From: Eonycteris spelaea
Taxonomy: Eukaryota; Chordata; Mammalia; Chiroptera; Pteropodidae
Length of the DNA stretch: 64,000 bases
NCBI GenBank assembly: GCA_003508835.1
Contig: PUFA01000072.1
Span: forward strand, 558,001 to 622,000
Direction: 5' to 3'
In this document: positions 27,086 to 39,540 of the stretch, in pieces
Layout: every line of letters begins with the position of its first letter
How positions within the stretch are numbered: the stretch's first letter is position 1
The notes under the pieces: generated by a model
Told to the model about the DNA's origin: nothing
The model's input: the letters and a program-made list of their open reading frames with translations, nothing else
Database searches by the model: none
Made by a program: the position numbers and the translations under genes

Positions 27086-27169
27086 AGTACATTCGACCAG
27101 GATAAATAGAAAGATATATTTCTGGATTTATACATAAATTTATTGCAGTCCATTCAGGAAAGCAGCAGA

Positions 27170-27360
27170 TTCATTTTCAGTTGAGTAAAATAACTTTAAA
27201 ATTCTATGGAAAATAAATGAGAATAACCAAGTATGAAAAAGAGCAATTTTTTGGTGGAAGTATGACTTATAAGGTATTAAAACTAACAATAAATACACGG
27301 TCTCATAGTTAGACAAATAGGCTAGATATGTCTATCACAGAGAACAAGGAATACCGTGGT
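27170..27360 (+). mobile_element. LINE-1 ORF2 fragment, out of order
   Basis: 'aattctatggaaaataaatg', 'aaactaacaataaatacacg' and 'tctcatagttagacaaatag' resemble an ORF2 segment that should precede the 3' UTR but here follows it. This implies rearrangement or a second truncated copy. Confidence 0.45.
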
Positions 27361-27759
27361 ATTAATGAGGCAAGAGCAGCTGCTTCATTTTGTGGAACGT
27401 TCAAAGTATTATAGGACACACTGCCATTGTGACCAAAAGATACCTTCTAAATTTTCAAAAATCAGAGTCTGCTCTTGATTGAGATCTGAACTAGAGATAA
27501 TGGAAGTGTTAGATTTTACGTTTTCTTGCATTACCTTAAGTGCTTGGGGTACACATAAAGAATGTTAAACATAAACATTTTTTACGTTTAATGATTTGTT
27601 CATGGTGGATCATTTCCTCATGTGTTTTATAAGGTTTGTTTATGAGCTCATCTCAGGTAGGAATTGTTTTCTGTGGGGGATGTAGTGTTGCTGATTGTTG
27701 AAATGGTCTTTTCTGCTAGGCACTACACTGGTATCACAGGCCATGGACTGATTTTTAAC

Positions 27760-28870
27760 AGTTTTTTTATTGTGGTAAAATATATATAACATGAATTTAC
27801 CATTTTAACCATTTTTGGTTGTATAATTAGCGGCATTAATTACGTTGACAGTGTTGTGCAACCATCACCACTATTCTCCATATTTTACGTTACCATTAGG
27901 TTGCAAATTCCCATTTCCCCTCCCTCCAGCCCCTGATAACCTCTAATCTACCTTCTGGTTCTGTGAATTTGCCTTTTCTAGATATTTCACATAAGTGCAA
28001 TCATGCTATTTTGTCCTTTTGTATCTAGCTTATTTCACCTCACATAATGTTTTCAAGGTTCATTCCTATTGTAGCATGTATCGAAACTTCATTTATTTTT
28101 ATGACGAATATTATTCATTTGTATGTATACGCCACATTTTGTTTACCCATTCATCTGTTGATAGACAGTTGAGTTATTTCCATTTTTTAGGTATTGTGAA
28201 TAATGCTGCCATGAACATTGTCATATAAGTATCTCAGTCTCTCTTTTCAGTTTTTTGTGGAATATATCTGAAAGTAGAATTGCTGGACATTACAGGGAAA
28301 TGCACATGTTTCTGTGTGAACATGTTTTCATTTCTTTGGGGTAAATGTCCAGGAGTACAATTTCCAGGACATAATTTTAGTCCCACCTTTAGTTTTTCTA
28401 GAAAGTGCCACCTCTTTTACAGCGTGGCTTTACCATTTTACGTCTCATCAGCAACATATAAGTGATCTGATTTCTTCTTTCCTGCCAGCATTTAGTGTTG
28501 CCACTATTTTTTATTTTAGCTATTTCGGTAGGTGTCTATTGGTATCATGGTTTTAATTCACATATCCCTAGTAGCTAAATGATTTTGAGCATTTTTTTCA
28601 TGTGTTCATTTGCCATCTGTATGTTGTCTTTGGTGAAATATTTCTTCATGTCTTTTGGCAATCTTGGATTATTTGTTTTTGTTTGTGTGTGTGTTGAATT
28701 TTGAGAGTTCTTTATATATTCTCGTCTTTGTCAGATACGTAGTTTGCAGATAGTTTCTCCCAGTCTAGTGATTGTCTTTCTATTTCCTTAACAGAGTTTT
28801 GTGAAGCAAAGTTTTTAATATTGATGAAGTCCAGTCTATCAGGTATTACTTTTACAGATCATGTGTGCTT
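27760..28870 (-). mobile_element. LINE-1 3' end (antisense)
   Basis: 'tttattgtggtaaaatatat', 'gtgcaaccatcaccactatt', 'cccatttcccctccctccag', 'tattgtgaataatgctgcca', 'gtttctcccagtctagtgat'. A familiar antisense L1 3' UTR into ORF2. A second ATG-rich stretch at 28300 looks internally duplicated. Confidence 0.75.
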
Positions 28871-29639
28871 TTGGTTTCCATCAACAGGTGTTTATTACTC
28901 AGTAGTATACTGGTTACTTGATATTTGAGTTTGAGTTGAATTCTCTTTAACCACCCGTGTGCAGAAATCAGTTCATCTGTGAAAATAGGGCACTTGTTAG
29001 AAGCATTTGTTACTGGTGGGTTTTTGGGGGGATCCACTGAGCATTGAAATTAATTAAAATCTTTATTGCTCTGAATAAATGTTCATAATAAACTATAATG
29101 ACATGTACAATTGTATTTAATGTAAATATATCTATACTGTAAAAATATCTTTTTCCTTTCAGGAACAGTAGATTTTATTTCACTAATAAACCCGAAATTA
29201 CAACATAAGCTTTTCATGGTTTTTTACCTCTTCTTTAACTTGTTCTAACAAATTTGGTTAGACAAATGCACTTTTATTTAATGAGGAAAGGGTTTTGCTT
29301 ATTTTATTATAGGGCTATAAAATCTTTTGTAATAAAACACAAACCTGTCACATTTTTTGTGACTGCTGTTTTTCTTTCTGTTTCTCTGCCCATCAGCTTG
29401 CCCAATCTGTGGTTGACTATTGAGATGTTTACTCCTCACGAAATTTATTTGTTCTTGCTGTTATGGAACTTGAGGTAAAAAGTCATTAGAGAAGTCACAA
29501 AATGTGGCTGTACAAGAGAGAATAAGGATTCTTATTTAGTGGTAGAGGACAGTGGGCCCTAAAAATAAATGTGACTAGAGAGTGAAAAAAAGTGGCAAGA
29601 ATCTTGAAATTGCATTTTGAAACAAATCTGATTTGACTA

Positions 29640-32100
29640 GTTTTGTTTATATTTCAGATATTTGTAGCAGTTCTGTAATTCAGCTGCTAGCACTTCTCAT
29701 CAGATAGTCACACTCACACTCATATTTTCAAATCTATTTCCAGTTTTATTTTGTCCTATATTTTCAGAGTAGTTTTAGAGTTATGCTAATTTCTCAAGAT
29801 GATTTGTCATGATTTCCATCTTTTACTGTGCTTTATGTATCATATAAATTATTTATTCCTTGAAAATTTAGAATAACTCAGACATAAAACTGGCTGCTTG
29901 GGCTTCTTGGGAGATTTTGGTGTAGTTTTTCTGACATTTTTTATTTTATTGTCATTGAGCAGTAGGTTTCCTTTAGGCAACTTGGATAATTATTTTTCTA
30001 GAAAATCATCCATTTCATTGAAATTTTAAAATTTATTTGCATAAAGTTACACATGTTGTATTCGAGTTTAATTCAGTTTCTCTTAATAATGAATATTTTT
30101 ATATTTCCGTGTCTTAGCTTTGTCTGAAGCTTATATGTTTTATAGCTTTTTCAAAGGACCCAGTTCTTGGATTTCCTCATTTTATTTTTATTTTTCTTCT
30201 CATTTACATTATGAATTTTCCTGTGATAGCTTTTGCTGCAGTCCATAAATTGCGATTTTCAATATTCTCATTATTAACTTTTTACATAATTTGTAATTGC
30301 AGTGTTTTTCTTTTTGAATTGAATTGGCTTAAAATTTTCCAGGTGATTTTGTTGTTGTTAACCCTTTTCTAGTTTAATGCACTGTGGTTAGAAAATACGA
30401 CCTGTTCATTTGCTTCTCTTTAAAGCAGTGATTGGTGAACTCCCTCCTATAGGCAAGCTACTTGTATTTACAAATAAAGTTTTATTGGAACATAACTACA
30501 CTCATTTGTGATAGATACTGTACAGCCAACAATCCTGAAGTAAACTTTACTAATTTTTTAGCTCCTGAATGTTAATTTTTTGCTTAGTTGAGCTTCCAGT
30601 GCTTTTGCCTTAAATCTATCTGGATTTTGTGTTTAAGATATATTTTTTTTGTAAATATTGGGTAGTTTTGTCTGGTTAAAATCTAATCTGATTTATTTTT
30701 AAATGGTATATTTAGTTCATTTACATAACTATATAACTAGCAATTGAGAGGAGTTGGTTTAAGTCTCCTGTTTTGTTCTTTATTTCTTTTGCATTCATAT
30801 GTTCCTCATTCCTGTCTTCTTTAGGATTTATCACATATTTTTTATTACATTTTCATTTTCTTGGCCTTCTTACTATACCTTCTTGGGATTTTTAAAAAGA
30901 GATTATGCAAGGGATTACAATGTACATCTTTAACTTTTTATGTTTTAACTTGAATTTTTATTTTACTATGTGAACATCATAAGGACCTTATAATGTCCCC
31001 ATTTTTTTGTTGTCTTATATTTTACTCCCAAGATAATATGTGTCTTATAATACTTTGTATTACTGTTGCGTTAAGTAGTCTTTAAGATGTTTTTAAAGTA
31101 TCTTTATTTTATCCTTACCTCTTCTAAGCTTTAATTCCTTTTTTCAAAATAGTGTTTTATCTGGGATAATTTTTTTCCACCCTGCAGAAGTTTCTTTGCA
31201 TTTCTTAAAGTGTATATCTTCTGGCAATTAATTGTTAGCTTTTATTTTCTCATAATGTTTTTATTTTGTCTTCATTTTTGAAGAATATTTTTCCTTGATA
31301 TAAAATTCTAGGTTGGCAGTTATTTTCTTTCAACATATTAAAGATATTATTCTCTTATCTTTTGATTCATATTGTTTCTGATGGGAAGTGAGCCATCTTC
31401 ATTATTTTTTCCTTAGGATGTAATATGAACTATTTATTCATTTAATTTGGTCTTCCTGCTTTAAATTTTTTTTCATCTTGACTTTTAGCATTTGACTGTG
31501 CTATGCCTAGGTGTATGATTTTCTTTCTTTATCTTATTGGATTTTGGTGTGCTGTGCTTTGAGTCTGAGTGTTGATGTCTTTCATCAGTTGTGGAAAACC
31601 TTAGATATTATTTCATCAAGTATTTCTTCTTTCTTTTTTTCTTCTGTGTTTTGGAACTTTAGTTTGTATGTTAGATTGATATTATCCCTCATATATCTCA
31701 AACTGTGTTCTTTTTCTTTGTTCTCTGATCATTTTTTTCTTTTTGTTTAATTTTAGTCTGTCTTCACATTTATTGATATTTTTGCTGTGTCCAGTTAGCT
31801 TTTAAGCCCAGTTAGTTAATTCTTAATTTAGATAATTTTTCAGTTACAGAGTGTTTACTTAGTTCTTTTAAAGATATTCATTTCTCTGTTGGCATTTTCA
31901 ATCTTTGCATCAATTTTTCCTGTTTTTAACCTTTTTTTCTTAACTTATACATATTAGCTAAAAATAATAGTTATTATTATTTTGCTTTTTGATTATGGAT
32001 CACATTTTCTAGAATCTTCCCAACATTTTCCTGTTGTTTACCAGACATTGTGTTTTAAAAGAATTGTAGACGCTGGAGTAAATAATATTTTTTTCTGGAG
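29640..32100 (-). mobile_element. LINE-1 ORF2/5' region (antisense)
   Basis: 'gacccagttcttggatttcc', 'tttaatgcactgtggttaga', 'gattatgcaagggattacaa' and 'gtctttcatcagttgtggaa' (31577) are antisense LINE-1 motifs. Interrupted near 30421-30545 by an hAT fragment. The 79-residue frame at 31511-31750 is debris. Confidence 0.65.
30421..30545 (-). mobile_element. MER3-like hAT fragment nested in LINE-1
   Basis: 'ttggtgaactccctcctata', 'acaaataaagttttattgga' and 'acataactacactcatttg' match one half of the MER3-type hAT-Charlie element. LINE-1 text lies on both sides. Confidence 0.5.
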
Positions 32101-32437
32101 AATAAAAACCTTCTTCTATGTAAAACAACTATAATGAAGGTCTGATCTCCTGGATTTGATGGAGTGTTGAAGTGGATTAGGGCTAGGTTGCTGTTTAGTT
32201 TGCTCAGTTTACATGCATTTCAAACATTTAGGGTGAGGTATGTTCTAAATATATGCCAGTCCCTTTAGCAGGACTCTGGGATCTAAGTATCATCTGATTA
32301 TGAAATTTTCTCACCTTTATTGTCTAGCCTCTAGTCCCCCAGATTGTTGCCACCACAAACTTGGTAGAAGTTTATGGCAAATCTGTGGGCAGGGAGACTT
32401 ATCTTTGAATTTGGGGTTCTTTCACCTTCCGTATATA

Positions 32438-32658
32438 CCAGGAGTTGGCAAACTATGGCCTGCAGGTTAAATCTGGCCTACCACCTGTTTTTGTAAATAA
32501 AATTTTACTTTGAAAATAAAGTACAAGTTTTATGATACAGCATACTGTAGCGTGTCTATGTCTGCTTTCATGCTACAAGAGCAGAATTCCATAGTTGGGA
32601 TAAAGACTGAAATATGTACTACCTGGCCCATTATAGAAAAATTGGCTGACTCTTGTTC
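32438..32658 (-). mobile_element. MER3-like hAT-Charlie DNA transposon
   Basis: Starts 'ccaggagttggcaaactatg', passes 'ctgtttttgtaaataaaatt' and ends 'aaaattggctgactcttgt', i.e. both terminal inverted repeats of a nonautonomous hAT element of about 220 bp. Confidence 0.7.
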
Positions 32659-32699
32659 TCTGCTGTCAAGCCAGTTCAATTGTTAAAAATTTTTAACAG

Positions 32700-32990
32700 T
32701 TGTTAAAAATTTTGCTGTTTTCTTTTTATATCAGTGGGTCCCTCCCTATCGCACAGACCAGTTTTCCTCCTTCTGCCTATGCTTTGACTTAGTAAATGAC
32801 CAGAGTGATCTTAAATAAACTTCATCAGATCATATCAGTCCTAATCTTAGAACCCTACAATGGATTTCAATAGATCTTAGAATGAAGTTCAAACTTTCTT
32901 ACGAAGCTTATAGAGCCCTTGATAATATAAATAAGTGCTGCCTGCCTTCCCAACCTCCTTTTCCTCTTCCTCTTTCTACTTCTTTTGTAA
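32700..32990 (+). mobile_element. LINE-2 fragment
   Basis: 'aaatgaccagagtgatctta', 'cagatcatatcagtcctaat', 'accctacaatggatttcaat' and 'agaatgaagttcaaactttc' are sense L2. The frame at 32882-33166 starts in it. Confidence 0.7.
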
Positions 32991-33065
32991 TAGACTATTT
33001 TTTAGAGCACTTTCGGGTTCATGGCAAAATTGAAGAGAAGGTACAGAAACTTCCCATATACTTTC
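32990..33065 (-). mobile_element. Short L1M 3' end fragment
   Basis: 'tttttagagcactttcgggt' and 'ggcaaaattgaagagaaggt' parallel the start of the antisense L1M 3' end at 975-1060. Confidence 0.5.
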
Positions 33066-33539
33066 TTCTGCTACAGGGAGCTCAAAGTCTAATAGAGGAG
33101 ATTCCTAAACCAGTGGTGATAATACAGTTGGGGGATAGGCAGGGAGGAGAGCAGAATCCAAGTTGAGCTTTGGTTAGGGGTCTACATAGTGAAAGTAGCA
33201 TTTGTAGAAGATGAAGATAGGAGACTATTTGGTGCATTCTAGCAATTGCAAAAATTTTCTCTTCCTAGAACCTAGGGTAATTAGAAAGCTGCTAAAAAAA
33301 AAAATGGACAGTTAATCACTCACTAGTTATAAAATATTTCATATGTCCTGCTAAAGAGTTTGAATTATAGCCTTAAAGCCACAGGGAGTGAATGCAGGGT
33401 TTTAAAAAGGATTTTAATATCTAAACTCAGTACCACTGTCTTCAGATTTATTAAATTGGAAATTTCTAGAGGAAATAAAAATTTTATGTTAAAATTTAAA
33501 TTTGATTAGATCCTATATAGTATTTTCCGTGGTCAGTTT

Positions 33540-34020
33540 TATTTGCTGTTGTAGCAGTTAGAATGGTCAGAATACCAAAGACCCAACTTAAAATGGCTGA
33601 GGTGATTAGAGATAAGTTAATTCTGAAAGCTCAACAGCATCAACAAAGACTCAGTTTCTTTCCATCTTTCTGCTCTGCCATTTTCAGTATATTGGTTATT
33701 GTTCTCAGGCTTGTCCTTATATAACTGTAAGAGGACTGTCATACCTTCAACTTTGATATCCACACACAGCATTGTTCAAAGGCTGGGAGAACAACTGGCC
33801 GTTTCTTGTGTCCATTTTTAAGAGTTAGGTAAACTTTCCTGAAAGCAAGTTTTCCCCCTTTCCCATTCGCCTCACATCCCATTGGCCAAATTATAGCACA
33901 TAATTTTCTTAAACCAATTAATGGAATTATAGCTGTTGTTATTAAGATTCATTAACTAATTAAGGTTCATCCCCTGAGGTTTAGAGGAGAATCAGCCTCC
34001 CTTGAAGCAAATACGTAAAA
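33540..34020. repeat. Old interspersed repeat, family unresolved
   Basis: 'gactcagtttctttccatct', 'tctgctctgccattttcagt', 'cccattggccaaattatagc' and 'ttctgttagtatgaaaaaag' are phrases I have seen together in an old mammalian repeat, but I cannot name the family. A possible relative lies at 35330-35470. Confidence 0.35.
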
Positions 34021-35639
34021 TAAAATCAGTGTTCTGTTAGTATGAAAAAAGGGATTGGATAGGCAATCAGTGAAGTCTGCCACTCTGTTTTGTGAACCTA
34101 GCTATGGGTTTTATTTTTTATTTTTAAAATTAGCAGTCTTTCCCAATACCAAGAGTTAGAAGGACAAGCCCACATTTGCCCCCAAAGAATAAAGACTGAA
34201 CCTCCTTATGTGTGTCAATAATACTAATACTTTGCTATGAAGTTTCTGGGTGACATAGAGCTATTACGGTGTAAATCAGTCTCTTTGAGACTTACCCATT
34301 TTAGAACTCTATTAAGACTTGATTTCTGACTTGTGAAGCTGAGGACTGGGCCCTGAACCATAGGATTTTACTGTGTGAGAGGCCTTGCCAGGGAAACAAA
34401 CTGGTAGATAATCTCAGAAGATAGATTTCTATGATTGTTCTCATCCAGGGGTATTCTTTTCTAGTCTGGAATGGGAGTAGATGGAAGATTTGCTCTTAAT
34501 CTTTCTCCTGAATATATTTTTTTAGTGTAAGAATCCTTTCTGTGTCTCAAAGGGGACAGGTTTTCACATTCAAAGATTTGTAACACATTTGTCTACTTTT
34601 TTGCGGTCACCTCCCGTCATAACCACAAAAGACTTGGCTGCTTGAAAAGGGGGATGTTCAGTGGAGAAAAGACAATACTGAAGAAAAAAATTAATTTTTT
34701 CAAACTATTGCTTGGCCGTACCTTTTTGCTCTAAAATTTTACCTCATGCCTCATTCCATTACTTCTGATATTCACGGTCTGATTGGTTAGTGCAGTCATT
34801 TCTTTACTCAGAATAATATATTATTTTGCTATTCTTCTTTGTTTTCATTTGAAGACTGATGGCTAGACTAGTAAATCTCCCTTCTGTTAATCTTACAATC
34901 ACTTCATACACTGAGGCTAAAGTACTGTTAGATAATATTTAGATATCTCTTTCCTCTCTCTATGCTGTTTTTTCATCCCTGGTGATATAGTAGTCTCCTC
35001 CTATGGGCCAGGTAAAGTACTGAGGGATACAGTTTACTTAGAGGTACAAGACAGTCCCTATCAGATTATATACTGTGATGCAAGTAAATCAATACTATTT
35101 AAATACAGTGTGAGAAGTGTTAGGGTTAAGTCCTACACAGACTACTATCAGAGTAGCATGTATTGTATTTAGCTACCAACAGCACTTGACTTTTACATCT
35201 TACAGTCCAGGCACCCAGATGAGGTTACTGACTCAATTATTTTGTTTTTAAATCCATTTTCTCCTGGGCAGGTTAACTCTGGCCTAACATAGACCTGGTG
35301 TCCACCTCGGACAAATCATTTATCCTTTGGACTAGGGTTAAGGTAAGGTTTGTGATCATCTCAGCTTGGGTTAGGTACCCACCCTGGTAGAAATCAACTG
35401 TGGCAGAGGGAGAGAGTGAATTAGTAGATGGAGTGAGGGCTGGTAAAGGGCAGTTCCCGGAAAGGTGAGTGTGATGGGTGGGCAGGCAAAACAACACAGG
35501 TCGTCGTTAGGAGCTACTGTAGCAACATCCAGGTCAGAAATAATGTGGCCCTGAACTGAGAGGGTGGAAGTGGAGATAAAGAGATTCCAAGAAAGAACTT
35601 GATGGGTTGGGTGTGGGTCAAATAAAAGAGGAGTAGTCT

Positions 35640-35980
35640 TATTTACTCATTCATTCACTCAACATAAATATTTACTGAGTGCTTGCTATGTGCTAGATAC
35701 AATTATAGCAACTGGAGATAAGGGTGCTGTAGTTCAAGTTACTGTATCCTAGTCGTGTAAGAACTTACAGAACTTACTCAAGAAGAACAACCATGTTTCT
35801 GGCTTAGGTGGCTGGGTGAATAGTGGGTGCCATTCATTTGAGGTTTGCGGGGAAATTTAATGAAATCATTTTTGGAGATAAGTTCAAAGTGATGATGGGA
35901 TATCCATGGGAAATTAGATATATGGGTTAAGGGCCCAGAGGACAGGCAAGTAAGAGATTTAGAATTAGAAGTCATGACTA
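35640..35980 (-). mobile_element. L2-like antisense fragment
   Basis: 'aatatttactgagtgcttgc', 'tatgtgctagatacaattat', followed by 'ggtggctgggtgaatagtgg' and 'gatatccatgggaaatta'. The first part matches the reverse of an L2 3' end; the second part is repeat-like but unresolved. Confidence 0.45.
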
Positions 35981-35999
35981 TGTAGTGGTGGCAAAGTTT

Positions 36000-38266
36000 T
36001 AAAAACGTACTCTAAAGTAAAATTTACCGTGTGTGTGTTCTGTGAATTTTAACACATGTTTAGATGTGGTAGCTGTCACCACAATTAGTGTACTGTAATG
36101 GTACAGGTTACATTATATCCTTTTCTAGTCACACCCTTCTCACACCCCTAATCCTGGAACCCAAAGAGCTATTTATGCTCCATCTCTGTAGTATTTTTTT
36201 TCTTTTTAAAGAATGTCATATAAATGGAATAACACAATATGTGGCTTTTTGAGACTGGCTTTTTAAATTCTGCTTACATGCCTTTGAGATTCATCCAAGT
36301 TGTTGCATCCAGCAATAGTAGTTTGTTCCTTTTTATTGCCGAGTCATATGCCATTGTATGGATATATTACAGTTTGTTTATTCATCCACTAAAGAACATT
36401 TGAATTGTTTCCAGTTTTTGGCAGTTGTGAATAGAGCCACTATAAACGATCCTGTACAGATTTTTGTGTGAACGTAAGTTTTCATTTCTCTAGAGTCATG
36501 CTGGGATTGCTGGATTATATGGTATGTGTATCTTTAACTTTACAAGAAACTGCTAAACTATTTTTACAGAATGGCTGAACAGTTTTCATTCCCTCCATCA
36601 ATGTATAAAAGTTCCAGTTGTTCCACATCCTTGCTAATCCTTAATATTGTCAGTATATATTTTTAAAGTTTTAATCATTCTAATAAATGTGTAGTGGTGT
36701 CTCTTTGTGGTTTTAGTTTTCATTTCTCTAATGGTTAATGATGTTGAATATCTTTTCATGTGCTTGTTTTCCTTTCGTGTATCCTCTATGGTGAAGTGTC
36801 TGTTCAGATCTTTTGCCCATGTTTAAATTAGGTTGTTTTCTTACTCTTGAGTTTTGAGAGTCCATTGTATATTCTAGATATAGGTCCTTTGTTGGAATGT
36901 GACTTGCTTGTTTTGTTGATCTCGTAACCGATTTTTGCAGAGCAAAAGTTTAAAATTTTAATGAAGTCAAATTTATCTTTTTTTAATGGATTGTGCTTTT
37001 GTTATTATATCTAAAAACTCGTTGCCTAACCCAGATCATAAAGAGTTCTCATGTTTTTTAAGTGCTGTATAGTTTTATAGATTTAGATTTAGGATCCATT
37101 TTTGAGTTAGTTTTTATATAAGGTGTGAGGTTAAGGTCGATGTGTGTTTGTTTTTCGCATATGAATATGCAGTTGTTCCAATACCACTGTTGAAGATTCC
37201 TTTCTCCTTTGAATTGCTTTCGTACCATTGTCAGAAATTGGTTGGCCATGTAGTTTTGTATCTATTCTGCACTGTCTCTCTGTTCCACTGAATGGCTTCT
37301 ATTTGCCAGTACCACACTGTCTTGGTTATTGACGCTCTATAGTAACGGGGTAGTGTGATTAAAACAGGATAGTGGCTATTTGTTGGAATTGTATTAAATC
37401 TGTAGATCAATTGGAGTAGAATTGAAATCTTTACCATGTTAGGTCTTCCAGTGAATGAACGTGATATGTGTTTCCATTTATTCAGGCCTCATTTTGATAT
37501 CTTTCATCAGCATTTTGTAGTTTCCAGCATACCTAAGTATTTCCTTTTTGTAAGCTGTTGTTAGTACTATTTTTAAAATTCTGGTTAACTGTATATTGCT
37601 AGTATATAAAAAAATATAAATATTAATTTTTTTGACTTTGTATTGTGACCTTGCTAAACTCATTTAGTTCTAAGAGATGTTTTTTGTTTTTTCTTTATTT
37701 GTTTTTTGTAGATTCCTTTGAATTTTTAAATAGACAATAAAGTCTTCTGAGAATAGACAGTTTATTTCTTCCTTTCCAGTCTGTATGCACAGAGTAGGAC
37801 TCTAATATGATGGTGGCTGAGAGTGGTGAGTGGGTGGTCTCGCCTTGAAACTTAGGCAGAGGCACTTGGTCTTGGATCACTAAGTATGACGTTGGCTGCA
37901 GATTTTTTGTAGATTTTTTAAACCATCAAGTTGAGGTAATTTTTCTCTATTCCTGGTTTTCTAGTTTTTATAATGAATGGATATCGAATTTTGTTAAATG
38001 CTCTTTCTGCATCAATGATATAATCATGTGATTTTTCTTCTTTGAACTATTAATATGATGGATTACATTGAGTAACTTCCAGATGTTAAACTAGCTTAGC
38101 ATTCCAGGATAAACCCCTCTTGGTCATGGCATTTGTGTATGTTTTTTTATGCATTATTGGATTTGATTTGCTAATATTTTGTTGAAGATTTTTGTTTCTG
38201 TATTCATGAAGGATATTGGTATGTAGTTTTCCTTCCTTCCTTCCTTCCCTCCCTCCCTCCCTCCCT

Positions 38267-38350
<84 letters not shown>

Positions 38351-38760
38351 TCAGTAATATTTTTATCTACTTTGATAATAGAGTAACTTTGTCATAAAAT
38401 AAGTTGGGGGTGTTTTTCTTCTGTTTTCTGGAAGAGATGTGTGGAATTAGTGTTATTTTTTAAAATGTTTGGTGGTGGTAGAATTCACCTGTGAAACCAT
38501 TTGGGCCTGGAGATTTTTTTTCTGTAAAGGTTTTTAACCACAAACTTAATTTTTTTATAATTATAGGAATATTCAGATTACTATTTAATCTTACGTGCAT
38601 TTCAGTAATTATTATTTATTTCTCAAGGTAGTTTAGCCGTAACTTCTGTGGTCCTTAATTTGTTCATCTGAAAAATTAGAGTTAGATTTATTTCTCTTTA
38701 AAGTTTCTCACAGTTTTTAAATTCTGTTATTCTGGTGGGATAAGAGTGTATGTGTTTGGA
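36000..38760 (-). mobile_element. LINE-1, 3' UTR and ORF2 (antisense)
   Basis: Ordered antisense motifs: 'ttttaacacatgtttagatg' (3' UTR), 'tttattgccgagtcatatgc', 'tggattatatggtatgtgta', 'ccaataccactgttgaagat', 'cagtaccacactgtcttggt', 'tgctctttctgcatcaatga', and 'ccatttgggcctggagattt' at 38497. About 2.7 kb, split by the pyrimidine tract at 38231-38352. Open frames on the minus strand (for example 37231-37437) are ORF2 debris in different frames. Confidence 0.8.
38231..38352. repeat. Compound pyrimidine microsatellite (CCTT)n(CCCT)n(CT)n(CTTT)n
   Basis: About 122 nt of uninterrupted pyrimidines on the + strand, moving through four repeat units. It sits at the place in an antisense LINE-1 where a short pyrimidine run is normally found, so it probably expanded from it. 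It is capable of triplex (H-DNA) formation. Confidence 0.95.
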
Positions 38761-39254
38761 GTTTGTATGAAAGGATTGTGAGCCCCTGTTTCTTGTTTCA
38801 TCTGTCAGTTTTTGAACATTGGTTTACTTAGATTCACTTAGATTGCCTTTTAATAGATCGGTTCTCCATGTTCTTATAAATACATTATTTGTTGATGAAA
38901 AGGTATGGTTAGAGGTAAGCTTTTTTAATGCATTTATACATTATAGACTTGTGGTATTTTAAAAAAATTACTTCCGTAAACTATATGCAAGAAGATATAA
39001 GACCCATTGTGTTAGTTGATTATGTTATCCTTTCTTGAACAAATGATCAGTTTAGAATTTATAAAATGTTATAAATGAATTTTCCTTTTAGTAATTATCT
39101 TCCTAAATCTTCATAATTTGGTGGTTATCCTTCTGATTATAAAAGTCATTCCTTTTTGGCTACTTAATAGAGACAATTTCTGTGTCAGTGTTTGATACAC
39201 AATTCATTTTCAAAAGGTGGTACACTGTTGTGCATCTTGTCCATTTACTGGGTT

Positions 39255-39540
39255 AAAGCAAAGTGAAACTAGCATACAGAGCTGCTGCTGAAGGAAGCAT
39301 TAAGTTGCAGGCTGCAGCCGGAGGATTTTACGTAGGCACCTGTGGGTTTGAGTGCGTTCAGTATACAGACTGCAGTAGGAGGCTGGCACTGCCTCTGCTG
39401 ACTCCAGTGCACTCCTTCACTGCTGCTCTGCTGATTTCTCCACTGTCCGAAGACAAACAAAATGGTGCAGCACGTACAGGGCATGGGGAAAAAATAACCA
39501 TCAATATGCCTCAAAGGTGGGTTTGCTATACTGGATAGCA
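39255..39540 (+). other. GC-raised unique segment, possible alternative exon or regulatory element
   Basis: Roughly half G+C in an intron of about 35%, with several CpGs and a 91-codon open frame from 39263. A donor-like aaag|gtgggt lies at 39517. No acceptor, TATA box or recognised protein similarity is apparent. The frame reaching that donor does not suit the exon at 55422. It could be a non-coding alternative first exon or an enhancer. Confidence 0.3.

Noticed and set aside
38231..38352. CRISPR-like or satellite array
   Set aside because: Only simple 2-4 nt units without spacers; a compound microsatellite.
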